64,000 nt of DNA from JAJDXW01 sp965223775 (GTDB lineage Bacteria; Pseudomonadota; Gammaproteobacteria; HK1): assembly GCA_965223775.1 (NCBI GenBank), contig OZ245021.1, positions 1,860,001-1,924,000 of the forward strand, read 5' to 3'. The notes under the pieces were generated by a model. The model was not told the DNA's origin. It did no database searches and saw only the letters and a program-made list of their open reading frames with translations. Position numbers and translations under genes: made by a program. The first letter of the stretch is position 1; each line of letters opens with the position of its first letter. This document shows, in pieces, positions 9,187 through 20,586 of the stretch.

Positions 9187-9248
9187 GTAGTGCGGCTGAG
9201 CGACGGGCGCTTGCCCGGCTCCAGGGTGCGGGCAACGGTTCGGGCTGA

Positions 9249-10409
9249 CTATTCGGACCTTTCACCCGGGGGATCAGACCGGACGCGGCCGGGATAAACG
9301 CCGCCGAGCACCACCGCCTCGCTCGCGCCGGTCACGGACGGACGGTTGCCCGGAATCCCTTCAAGGGTGCATTTCGCGAGCCAGGCGAACGCCGCGGCTT
9401 CCACGTAGTCCGCCGAGATGCCGAGGACATCGGTCCGGACCACCCTGCGCGGGGCGAGCTTGGCCGAGAGGCGCTCGACCAGGGTTCGGTTGTGTACCCC
9501 GCCGCCGCAAAGGTACACCTCGTTCGTTCCTGGGCCGTACGCCTCGACCGACGCTGCGACGGTCGCGGCGCACAGCTCGCACAGCGTGCGCTGTACGTCG
9601 GCGGGTGCCACCGGGTTCTCGACCGAACGAATCTGCGCGTCGATCCAGCCCTCGTCGAAATCGCCGCGTCCGGTGCTCTTCGGAGCCGGCAGCGAAAAGT
9701 ACGGATCGGCCAGCATCCGTTCGAGAAGCGGGCCGTGTACGACGCCTTGTGCGGCCCAGTTGCCATCCTGATCGAGGGGCGCATCGAGGTGCCGCCGCGC
9801 CCACGCATCGAGCAGTCCGTTGGCGGGGCCGCAGTCGAAGCCAAGGAGACCACTCGCCTTCGAATCCGTGGGGTCGAGCAGCGATACGTTCGCTATTCCG
9901 CCAAGGTTGACGATCGCGCGCCGGATCGACGGGTGAGACATGACGGCCTGATGGAACGCGGGTGCAAGGGGCGCCCCCTGGCCGCCGGCCGCGATGTCGC
10001 GCCGGCGGAAGTCCGCCACGGTCGTGATGCCGGTTCGCTGGGCGATGACATTCGGATCGCCAATCTGGGTGGTCGAAGGCCAGCGGCCGGCGGGTTCATG
10101 GCGGACGGTCTGGCCGTGACTTCCCACCGCGGCGATCTCGGCCCGGTCGAGTCCGGCTCCCTGAATGGCGGACAGCGCCGCATCGGCAAAGAGATGGCCG
10201 ACCTCGACATCGAGTCGGGCGATGCGGGCGAGGGTCGTTCGTTCGTTCGCCGCGACTTCCAGAAGATCTCGGCGGAGCCGGGGGGGGATGGGATGGCCGT
10301 GCGCGTGGAGGAGGCGCACCGCTGCGGAATCCGGCTCGAACGAGGCGACTACCGCGTCAACGGTGTCGACGCTCGTGCCGGAGATGAGTCCCAGGTACCG
10401 GCGGGACAA
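9249..10409 (-). CDS. anmK: Anhydro-N-acetylmuramic acid kinase
   Basis: It phosphorylates and opens 1,6-anhydro-MurNAc released during peptidoglycan turnover, giving MurNAc-6-phosphate for recycling. The length is 386 aa, normal for the family. Motifs are LGLISGTSVDTVDAVVA at the N-terminus, AAVGSHGQTVRH, the ASKHA-type IVNLGGIANV, and LLGFDCGPANGLLDAW. It directly follows the M23 endopeptidase gene, and the two probably form an operon for cell-wall cleavage and recycling. Confidence 0.95.
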   Translation of the reverse strand: MSRRYLGLISGTSVDTVDAVVASFEPDSAAVRLLHAHGHPIPPRLRRDLLEVAANERTTLARIARLDVEVGHLFADAALSAIQGAGLDRAEIAAVGSHGQTVRHEPAGRWPSTTQIGDPNVIAQRTGITTVADFRRRDIAAGGQGAPLAPAFHQAVMSHPSIRRAIVNLGGIANVSLLDPTDSKASGLLGFDCGPANGLLDAWARRHLDAPLDQDGNWAAQGVVHGPLLERMLADPYFSLPAPKSTGRGDFDEGWIDAQIRSVENPVAPADVQRTLCELCAATVAASVEAYGPGTNEVYLCGGGVHNRTLVERLSAKLAPRRVVRTDVLGISADYVEAAAFAWLAKCTLEGIPGNRPSVTGASEAVVLGGVYPGRVRSDPPGERSE

Positions 10410-10415
10410 TGGCGA

Positions 10416-12080
10416 TCAGCGAACCAGGCTTGCGAGCTGCGTGGCACCGAGGGTATCGATTCGGGCCACGAGCGGCCCTATCGCTCGTCGAAATCTCTTC
10501 AGTTCCTTCGTGTCGAGCGGCGCCGCCCTGGGGAGTTCGACGGTCAGGGGGTCTCGATGCACGCCGTTGATGCGGAACTCGTAGTGGAGGTGTGGACCGG
10601 TCGCGATTCCGGTCGAGCCTACGTACCCGATGATCTGCCCCTGGCGCACCCTGGTCCCTTTTCGGACCCCCTTTTCATGGCGGGACAAGTGGGCATAGAG
10701 GGTCGTATAGCCGTTTCCATGGGCGAGCAGGATGGTCTTTCCATAGCCGCCCTTGCGACCTGAGAAGGACACGCGGCCAGTCCCCGTGGCCCGGACCGCC
10801 GTGCCGCGGGCGGCGGCATAGTCCACGCCGCGGTGGGGTCGCTTGGTCCGGAGAACCGGGTGCAGGCGGGACTTTGAGAACCGGGAGCTGATGCGGGTGA
10901 ATCGGAGCGGATTGCGCATGAATGCGCGCCGAAGGGACCGGCCATCGGGGTTGAAGTAGTCCGTGTCGCCGTTCGAGTCGGTGTAGCGGAAGGCTCGAAT
11001 CGGTTCCCCTGTACGCTCCGACCGGAATTCCAGCCCAAGGACGTCACCGGTCCGGACTCGACGTCCATCGATGTGCAGCTCTTCGTAGAGGAGCGAGAAG
11101 GAGTCTCCGCGCCGGAGGTCGAGTGCGAAATCAATATCCCATCCCAACACGGATACCAACTGGTGAATGATCGGGTCCGGAACCCCGTCGGCGGCGGCGA
11201 AGAGCGAGCTCTTGATCACCCCGCTCTTGACGGCGATGTGCCGGTCGTAGTCGCGGGTCACCACGCGGGAGGTGAATCCGTCCCCGCTCCGCGTGAACTG
11301 CACGGTGGTGAGCTCGTTTACCTCATGGTGGAACCGAGCAATCTGCCCGTCCGAGCCCCGCAGGAACGCGATGGACTGCCCCGGGCGGAGGCGTTTCAGT
11401 TTCTTCCCGTCCTCGCCGCTGGCCAGGAGATGCTGGAGATCCGTCTGGGGAAGCCCGTTTTGGTTGAATATGAGGTAGAGAGAGTCGCCGTTGCGGACGC
11501 CTATGCGCTCCAACCTTTCCTGTGGCGGAGGGGTATCCGCCTCCACTGCCGGCCGGCTCGCGGCGGCGATGTCCGGGCGCTCTGTCTTGGCGGTCGCGAC
11601 GAGCGAGTTCGTGAGCGGATCCCCGGTAACCTTCCGAGGTTCTCCCTTGTCGTGGACCGCCAGACGGCCCCGTGGGTTCTCCGCTCTTGGGCTGGCGGGG
11701 ACCCTTCCTGCGAGCTGCGTCACCGATGCGATGGTGAACTGACTGACTTCGTCTGCGATGAACGCAGTGGCCTCCTCGTCGCCGTTCGCTACGATCAGTC
11801 GCTCCAGACTTCCGTTTTCTCGCCGGATGATCCGCACTTCGCCGCCGGGCACGAGAGTGAGACCGAACGCGGCTCCCCGGTTGGCCTCCATCACCGCGAG
11901 AAGATCACCGTCCGGCAGGCCCGCTCTCGCAAACAGGTGGGCGATGGAGTCGCCGTTCTCGATTCGCAGCCGGGTCGTCTCCGGGTCGGTCGGCCGCTGG
12001 GATACCACGAACGCTGCACACGCGAGGACGGCGAGTCCGAACGCCCCCCTCGCCCACCGCCTTGCATGCCGAGGGCGCAC
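10416..12080 (-). CDS. M23-family murein DD-endopeptidase with LysM/OapA-like region
   Basis: A 554-aa cell-wall hydrolase resembling MepM (YebA). Near the N-terminus is one membrane-spanning or signal segment (GAFGLAVLACAAFVV). A long periplasmic region follows, with repeats of the NGDSLYLIFNQNGLPQTDL type. The C-terminal M23 zinc peptidase domain has HRGVDYAAARGTAV (H and D ligands) and GPHLHYEFRINGV (HxH). It cleaves peptide cross-links to allow wall growth. The stop is 6 bp before the anmK start. Confidence 0.93.
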   Translation of the reverse strand: MRPRHARRWARGAFGLAVLACAAFVVSQRPTDPETTRLRIENGDSIAHLFARAGLPDGDLLAVMEANRGAAFGLTLVPGGEVRIIRRENGSLERLIVANGDEEATAFIADEVSQFTIASVTQLAGRVPASPRAENPRGRLAVHDKGEPRKVTGDPLTNSLVATAKTERPDIAAASRPAVEADTPPPQERLERIGVRNGDSLYLIFNQNGLPQTDLQHLLASGEDGKKLKRLRPGQSIAFLRGSDGQIARFHHEVNELTTVQFTRSGDGFTSRVVTRDYDRHIAVKSGVIKSSLFAAADGVPDPIIHQLVSVLGWDIDFALDLRRGDSFSLLYEELHIDGRRVRTGDVLGLEFRSERTGEPIRAFRYTDSNGDTDYFNPDGRSLRRAFMRNPLRFTRISSRFSKSRLHPVLRTKRPHRGVDYAAARGTAVRATGTGRVSFSGRKGGYGKTILLAHGNGYTTLYAHLSRHEKGVRKGTRVRQGQIIGYVGSTGIATGPHLHYEFRINGVHRDPLTVELPRAAPLDTKELKRFRRAIGPLVARIDTLGATQLASLVR

Positions 12081-12649
12081 TGTCAGGGCTCGCAGTTGCT
12101 TGAAAACGGTTGCGATTCCGGGTTCCTCAGTCAGGAATGCCTGCTAGCGCATTGAGCAACTTGCAAATGTCCGGGTAGCGGTGGCTGCCCCGCCTTATAT
12201 CCGAAGGGATACACCAGATCAACTCGCGGTGCTCGCTCGCAAGGGTAGATTCAGTCATATTTTTTTGTACAACAAATTATTCTAAATATAGATATTTGAT
12301 CCCTTTATTGAAATTTTCGATTTGATCGGTTCCACCTCGCACACGGGGAGCTCGCGTGGCAAGAATCCGTCGTCGAGGTTCCTCACCGGGGCCTCACCGA
12401 AGACCCCACGACGCCCGCCGGGGCAGTCCGGATTGTGTCCTGCGGGCACCGGAACGACCGGATTCGCCGGTCGCTCGGACCGCCGTGCGGTCATCGCTCG
12501 CGCCGGCCGAGGAGCCGCCGTCTCCCGTTGCGCCGTGGGGAGACGAAGGCCCCCGTTCGACCGCCAACCGGTCCGCCCGGCCGGGGTCCCTCAGGTCTCT
12601 GCCGGGGGGGGGTGGAAGGAGCGACGAGAAAAAAAGAGTCCCCGGGGGG
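12081..12649. other. Gene-free leader region with AT-rich block
   Basis: About 570 bases between the M23 peptidase gene and the rRNA promoter. I see no credible gene. In related genomes tyrS is commonly found here, and no recognisable tyrS sequence remains. Bases 12255-12325 are strikingly AT-rich in a GC-rich neighbourhood. A run of ten G lies at about 12603-12612, and an A-tract at 12629-12636 could act as an UP element for the rRNA promoter. Confidence 0.6.
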
Positions 12650-12677
12650 TTGACGCACGATTTGAACGTCCTATAAT
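12650..12677 (+). promoter_or_regulatory. rRNA operon promoter
   Basis: A -35 TTGACG at 12650-12655 and a -10 TATAAT at 12672-12677 are separated by 16 bp. The -10 is followed by a GC-rich discriminator (TCCGCG), typical of stringently controlled rRNA promoters. An A-rich tract lies just upstream, where an UP element would sit. Confidence 0.85.
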
Positions 12678-12727
12678 TCCGCGTCCGCTGTGGTGACGCG
12701 CCCCTTGGGGGCAGGCACCCGGCACCG

Positions 12728-12740
12728 CTCTTTGACAATC
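12728..12740 (+). promoter_or_regulatory. boxA antitermination site of the rRNA leader
   Basis: GCTCTTTGACAAT closely matches the rRNA boxA consensus (TGCTCTTTAACAA), the NusB/S10 binding site for rRNA antitermination. It lies between the promoter and the 16S processing stem. Confidence 0.8.
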
Positions 12741-12741
12741 A

Positions 12742-12776
12742 GATCAGGCAGTTTGTGCGGGCGCTCGCGTCGGCGG
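12742..12776 (+). other. 5' arm of the 16S RNase III processing stem
   Basis: This stretch (GATCAGGCAGTTTGTGCGGG and the following bases to 12776) is nearly the exact reverse complement of 14434-14469, downstream of 16S. The two arms form the long stem that RNase III cuts to release pre-16S rRNA. Confidence 0.85.
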
Positions 12777-12875
12777 TTGATTTCCAAAAATCGTCGGCGG
12801 AGGGCCACACGACACGCAGTCGCGTGTACTTCCGTCGAGTCGGAATCAGGCCACGTTCGCGTGGCCGTCAATCTT

Positions 12876-14420
<1,545 letters not shown>

Positions 14421-14433
14421 CGAAATGGAATTG

Positions 14434-14469
14434 CCGCCGGCGTCGAGCGTCCGCACAAACTGCCTGATC
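14434..14469 (+). other. 3' arm of the 16S RNase III processing stem
   Basis: This arm (CCGCCGGCGTCGAGCGTCCG and the following bases) pairs with 12742-12776 across the 16S gene, completing the processing stem. Confidence 0.85.
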
Positions 14470-14496
14470 GAGTCAAGAATCGAACGAGACGAGCTC

Positions 14497-14573
<77 letters not shown>

Positions 14574-14629
14574 CGGACCGACCCTGACGGGGGAGAGAGA
14601 TCCTTTCTCTCCGGAGGCGCCGACGTGAC

Positions 14630-14702
14630 GGGGCCATAGCTCAGTCGGGAGAGCACCTGCTTTGCAAGCAGGAGGTCGGCGGTTCGAACCCGCCTGGCTC
14701 CA
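14630..14702 (+). tRNA. tRNA-Ala (TGC), CCA not encoded
   Basis: The acceptor GGGGCCA pairs with TGGCTCC, and the anticodon loop TTTGCAA gives TGC. After the discriminator A the DNA reads CAAG rather than CCA, so the 3' CCA must be added by the tRNA nucleotidyltransferase (28330-29748). It is the second spacer tRNA, after tRNA-Ile. Confidence 0.96.
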
Positions 14703-14755
14703 CAAGATTCGTGCGTTGTCCGTCCGGGACGACGCGGTTCGATCCTTAATAGTTC

Positions 14756-14769
14756 GGGGAGTCTGTCAG
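14756..14769 (+). other. 5' arm of the 23S precursor stem
   Basis: GGGGAGTCTGTCAG pairs with 17829-17842 downstream of 23S. Nearer to 23S, the bases at 14866-14879 pair with those at 17784-17799. Together they make the RNase III stem enclosing 23S rRNA. Confidence 0.75.
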
Positions 14770-14879
14770 GCGCGCCGGACGGACCGGTAATCCGGTCTTG
14801 TCCAGTGGGGTGTGTCGCATTCGAACCAGCACGCTTGCGGGCCATGTGGCTTTGGGTGGGAGACTGCTTGGGGTTATAT

Positions 14880-17785
<2,906 letters not shown>

Positions 17786-17828
17786 ATAACACCCAAGCGG
17801 TCTCGATTCGAATGCGACCCGCCCCCGT

Positions 17829-17842
17829 CTGACAGACTCTCC
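17829..17842 (+). other. 3' arm of the 23S precursor stem
   Basis: CTGACAGACTCTCC is complementary to 14756-14769 apart from one G-T pair. It lies between 23S and 5S. Confidence 0.75.
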
Positions 17843-17852
17843 GCGACCCGTT

Positions 17853-17972
17853 TGCCTGGTGGCCATGGCGAGTGAGAACCACCCGACCCCATCCCGAACT
17901 CGGAAGTGAAGGCACTCAGCGCCGATGATAGTGCGGGGCTTTCCCGTGCGAAAGTAGGACGCTGCCAGGCAT
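17853..17972 (+). rRNA. rrf: 5S ribosomal RNA
   Basis: A 120-nt 5S gene. The ends TGCCTGG and CCAGGCA pair, and the internal landmarks CCCATCCCGAACTCGGAAGT and CGCCGATGATAGT are present. It is the last gene of the rRNA operon. Confidence 0.97.
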
Positions 17973-17979
17973 TATTGCC

Positions 17980-18013
17980 GAGCCCCGAGAGAGCCCTTTC
18001 GGGGCTCATTTTT
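17980..18013 (+). terminator. rRNA operon Rho-independent terminator
   Basis: A 9-bp stem GAGCCCCGA/TCGGGGCTC (17980-17988 with 17999-18007) is followed by ATTTTT, directly downstream of 5S. Confidence 0.88.
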
Positions 18014-18055
18014 GGGGTGGATTCACGACAAGGCGCGGCAGCAGGTGAGGTGAGA

Positions 18056-18292
18056 ATGAGCGGGAACGAACAGAAGGTGCTTGAGAGACTGCTGGAGCAT
18101 AGTGACGAATTCCGAGGGCTTTACGATCGTCACAACGAGCTGAAGGCCAAGGTCAGGGATGCCGAGCTCGGGCATGTGCCGATGGATTCGATGCGGCTCG
18201 GCGAGCTCAAACGGGAGAAGCTCCGCACCAAGGATCGGATGGCCGTGCTGATTGCCGCGCAGGGAGAAGAGCGGGCGGCATCGAGTGTCTGA
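18056..18292 (+). CDS. YdcH-family (DUF465) small coiled-coil protein
   Basis: A 78-aa acidic/basic helical protein. The family pattern is visible: FRGLYDRHNELKAKVRDAE, then a mid-segment, then LGELKREKLRTKDRMAVLI. The family's function is not established. It begins about 40 bp after the rRNA terminator and its stop overlaps the GTG start of alaX, so the two are likely cotranscribed. Confidence 0.88.
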   Translation: MSGNEQKVLERLLEHSDEFRGLYDRHNELKAKVRDAELGHVPMDSMRLGELKREKLRTKDRMAVLIAAQGEERAASSV

Positions 18293-18998
18293 ACTTCTAT
18301 ATCAGGGCGACGGATACCTTCGCGAGTGCACTGCGCACGTGATTGCCACGGATGACCGCGGGATCCAGCTCGATCGGACCGTATTCTATGCCGCTGGCGG
18401 AGGTCAGCCGGGTGACCGTGGGACGCTGGTTCTGCCTGACGGATCAGGGATCGAAATCGTCGATGCACGCAAGGGAGACGAGATCGATTCGGTAGTCCAC
18501 GTTCCCGCAAACCCGGTACCCGAAAGCATCGTTGGGACCGAGGTGACCGCGATCATCGACTGGGAGCGCCGGCATCGCCTGATGCGGATGCACACTTGCA
18601 TGCACCTGTTGTCCGTGGTGATTCCGGCCGATGTGACCGGCGGCGCGATCAGGGATGGCAGCGGCCGCCTTGATTTCGATCTTCCTCAGCCCCTCCAGGA
18701 CAAGGAGCACCTCACCCGGGAGCTGAACCGTCTGGTCGAGGAAGACTTGCCGGTGACGACCATCTGGGTGACGGATGAGGAACTCGCGGCTCGTCCGGAT
18801 CTCGTGAAGACGATGTCCGTCAAGCCGCCGTCCGGGCAGGGGCGCGTCCGGCTTCTCGCCATCGGCGACGTCGATCTGCAGGCTTGTGGCGGCACCCACG
18901 TTGCACAAACCGGGAAAATCGGCAGGGTCGTCGTTACGAAGACCGAGAAGAAGGGGCGCCATAATCGCCGTGTCAACGTCGCGTTCGCACCCTCGTAG
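18285..18998 (+). CDS. Alanyl-tRNA editing protein (AlaX-like)
   Basis: A free-standing trans-editing hydrolase that removes Ser or Gly mischarged on tRNA-Ala. The length is 237 aa from GTG 18285, which overlaps the previous stop; codons upstream in this frame lie within the YdcH gene. It has the AlaRS editing signature: the glycine-rich FYAAGGGQPGDRG, the metal-binding MRMHTCMHLL (HxxxH) and CGGTHV (CxxxH). The stop TAG lies inside a palindromic element (18995-19091). Confidence 0.93.
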   Translation: MSELLYQGDGYLRECTAHVIATDDRGIQLDRTVFYAAGGGQPGDRGTLVLPDGSGIEIVDARKGDEIDSVVHVPANPVPESIVGTEVTAIIDWERRHRLMRMHTCMHLLSVVIPADVTGGAIRDGSGRLDFDLPQPLQDKEHLTRELNRLVEEDLPVTTIWVTDEELAARPDLVKTMSVKPPSGQGRVRLLAIGDVDLQACGGTHVAQTGKIGRVVVTKTEKKGRHNRRVNVAFAPS

Positions 18999-19091
18999 CC
19001 CGAAAAAAATCACCGATTTTCGTCGCGAGAGCGCCGCGAAGCGACAGGTTGGCGTCCGCTAGCCAAGAAATCGGTGATGTTTCCGGGCTAC
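18995..19091. repeat. Palindromic (REP-like) element between convergent genes
   Basis: The left arm begins GTAGCCCGAAAAAAATCACC and the right arm ends GGTGATGTTTCCGGGCTAC. They are imperfect inverted copies of about 25 bp around a 45-bp centre. The left half also holds a small hairpin, AAATCACCGATTT (19006-19018). The outer GTAG/CTAC ends provide the TAG stops of both flanking genes. It is plausibly a bidirectional terminator or a REP-family repeat; no second copy is seen in this window. Confidence 0.75.
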
Positions 19092-19789
19092 CGGAGCAGT
19101 ATGTCCTTTGCCCGGTTAATCTGGGCCGCCAGATAGCTCGACCCACCCCGATCCGGGTGCAGCTTCTGAATGAGACGTCGATGGGCGTCTACGATCGCTT
19201 CCCGGGCGGCACCGGGCTCGAGGCCCAGTATCTGGAGCGCCTGCGGAACCGTCATGGGCACGTCTGCAGTTCCGGCCCCATGTGGGTCTCCGGTGGGCTC
19301 TTCGTTCGGTTCGCCGCGTCGCCAGTCTCCGCCGAGCCTCCGGTCGAGGTAGGCTGCCAGGAGGCGCGCCGACTCCGAGTCGTTTCGGCGGCATTCCGAG
19401 AGTAGCGTGAGGAGCTCCCCGTGAGCGAGCGAGTCGAGCGTCCGGCCGCGGAATGTCCCGCTCAGCACTTCGCCGTTCAGGTTGCCGGTGTCGTGGTCGA
19501 TCGTCATTCGCAGCCAATCGGCCTCGACTCTGGAAGTCGAACCCCGCGCAGGTCCTCGCGCGGCCTTCGCGCGGTTGAGCCCGGCCCACAGCCTCGGGAT
19601 AATCGGAGCAAGCCCCAAGAACAGAATCGACCAGTGAAATCGTGTGCTGAGGTACATGAGTCCGAGGGTCGCAATACCGATTGCGATCGAACGCACGGCG
19701 GGATGACGGAGCAGGCCCGGGCGGCGGCGCAGCACGCTGATTACGAGCAACGCCACTACCAGCAGCATCAATATCAGGACGGGGTTCAC
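19088..19789 (-). CDS. Membrane-anchored J-domain protein
   Basis: A 233-aa protein. The N-terminus has a membrane segment (VLILMLLVVALLVISVL) and a second hydrophobic stretch (IAIGIATLGLMYL). A middle soluble region follows. A C-terminal J domain contains HPD near residue 209 (RLIQKLHPDRGGS), the motif that stimulates a DnaK/Hsp70 ATPase. It is probably a specialised co-chaperone at the membrane. The neighbouring VWA gene lies just upstream on the same strand (58 bp), suggesting a functional pair. Confidence 0.85.
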   Translation of the reverse strand: MNPVLILMLLVVALLVISVLRRRPGLLRHPAVRSIAIGIATLGLMYLSTRFHWSILFLGLAPIIPRLWAGLNRAKAARGPARGSTSRVEADWLRMTIDHDTGNLNGEVLSGTFRGRTLDSLAHGELLTLLSECRRNDSESARLLAAYLDRRLGGDWRRGEPNEEPTGDPHGAGTADVPMTVPQALQILGLEPGAAREAIVDAHRRLIQKLHPDRGGSSYLAAQINRAKDILLR

Positions 19790-19846
19790 GGTATCGTCGT
19801 GGGCCGGGATCCGATAGGGGATCGCTCGGTGCGCGCGAAGTTCGCT

Positions 19847-20548
19847 TCAGTCCGCGCGCGCGATCTGGTGGGTGATCTGCCTGACAAGCTCCCCGGCCCG
19901 ATTGCCATAGTGTGCGAGTGCGCGCCGGCCTCCCACCGCGTAGACCGCGACTGCACTCAGGAGCTCGCGGAGCTCGCCCGCGCTGCCGCCGTCGAACCGG
20001 CAGCAGGCGCCCCCGGAGAGTCGAGCGATCTCGTGAAAGCAGCGCGCCGCGACCGGGTCGTATCCTTCATGAAACAGGAAGGCGGGCACTCCCTTGAGTC
20101 CGAGACGGGCGGCCCGATCGCACAGCTCATCGATGTTCTCCTCCACGCAGTCGCCCACGAACACGAGAGCGTTGACCGACTCGCGGTCGGTCTCCTTCAA
20201 TGCGTGGTCCAGTACCTTCCGGATCTGGGTCAATCCCCCCGCGCAGCGCACTGCCGACATGGCCCGCACCACGTCGTCGGCCTTGTTGTACCAGCGTGAC
20301 GCCCGGCACTCCTTGTATCCACGGTAGTAACAGAGCTGAAGCCAGAGATCGCCGATGGCGGTCGCCTCCTCGAACATCCGGCCCTGGATCCCGCATGCGC
20401 GGTCCCAGGTCGGCTCTCGGCTCGCGGTGGCATCCATCGCGAAAATGAGGCGGCCACCCTTGCCCGGTGCCGGAGTGGCAGCCACCTTGCGCAGGAACGC
20501 ATCGACCTCTCCGGTCCTGGTTGAGGCTGGGACGGATTCTCGCGCCAT
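19847..20548 (-). CDS. VWA-like domain protein
   Basis: A 233-aa protein with a von Willebrand A-type fold. The MIDAS-like metal site D-A-T-A-S is at residues 39-43 (LIFAMDATASREPTW). Strand/helix segments such as NALVFVGDCVEEN and GVPAFLFHEG follow. No signal peptide is seen, so it is probably cytoplasmic. It precedes the J-domain gene and follows acs on the same strand. A chaperone-linked role is inferred from context only. Confidence 0.75.
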   Translation of the reverse strand: MARESVPASTRTGEVDAFLRKVAATPAPGKGGRLIFAMDATASREPTWDRACGIQGRMFEEATAIGDLWLQLCYYRGYKECRASRWYNKADDVVRAMSAVRCAGGLTQIRKVLDHALKETDRESVNALVFVGDCVEENIDELCDRAARLGLKGVPAFLFHEGYDPVAARCFHEIARLSGGACCRFDGGSAGELRELLSAVAVYAVGGRRALAHYGNRAGELVRQITHQIARAD

Positions 20549-20586
20549 GACTGCCTGACTGCGCGGGCGACACGGGTCGGAACCCG

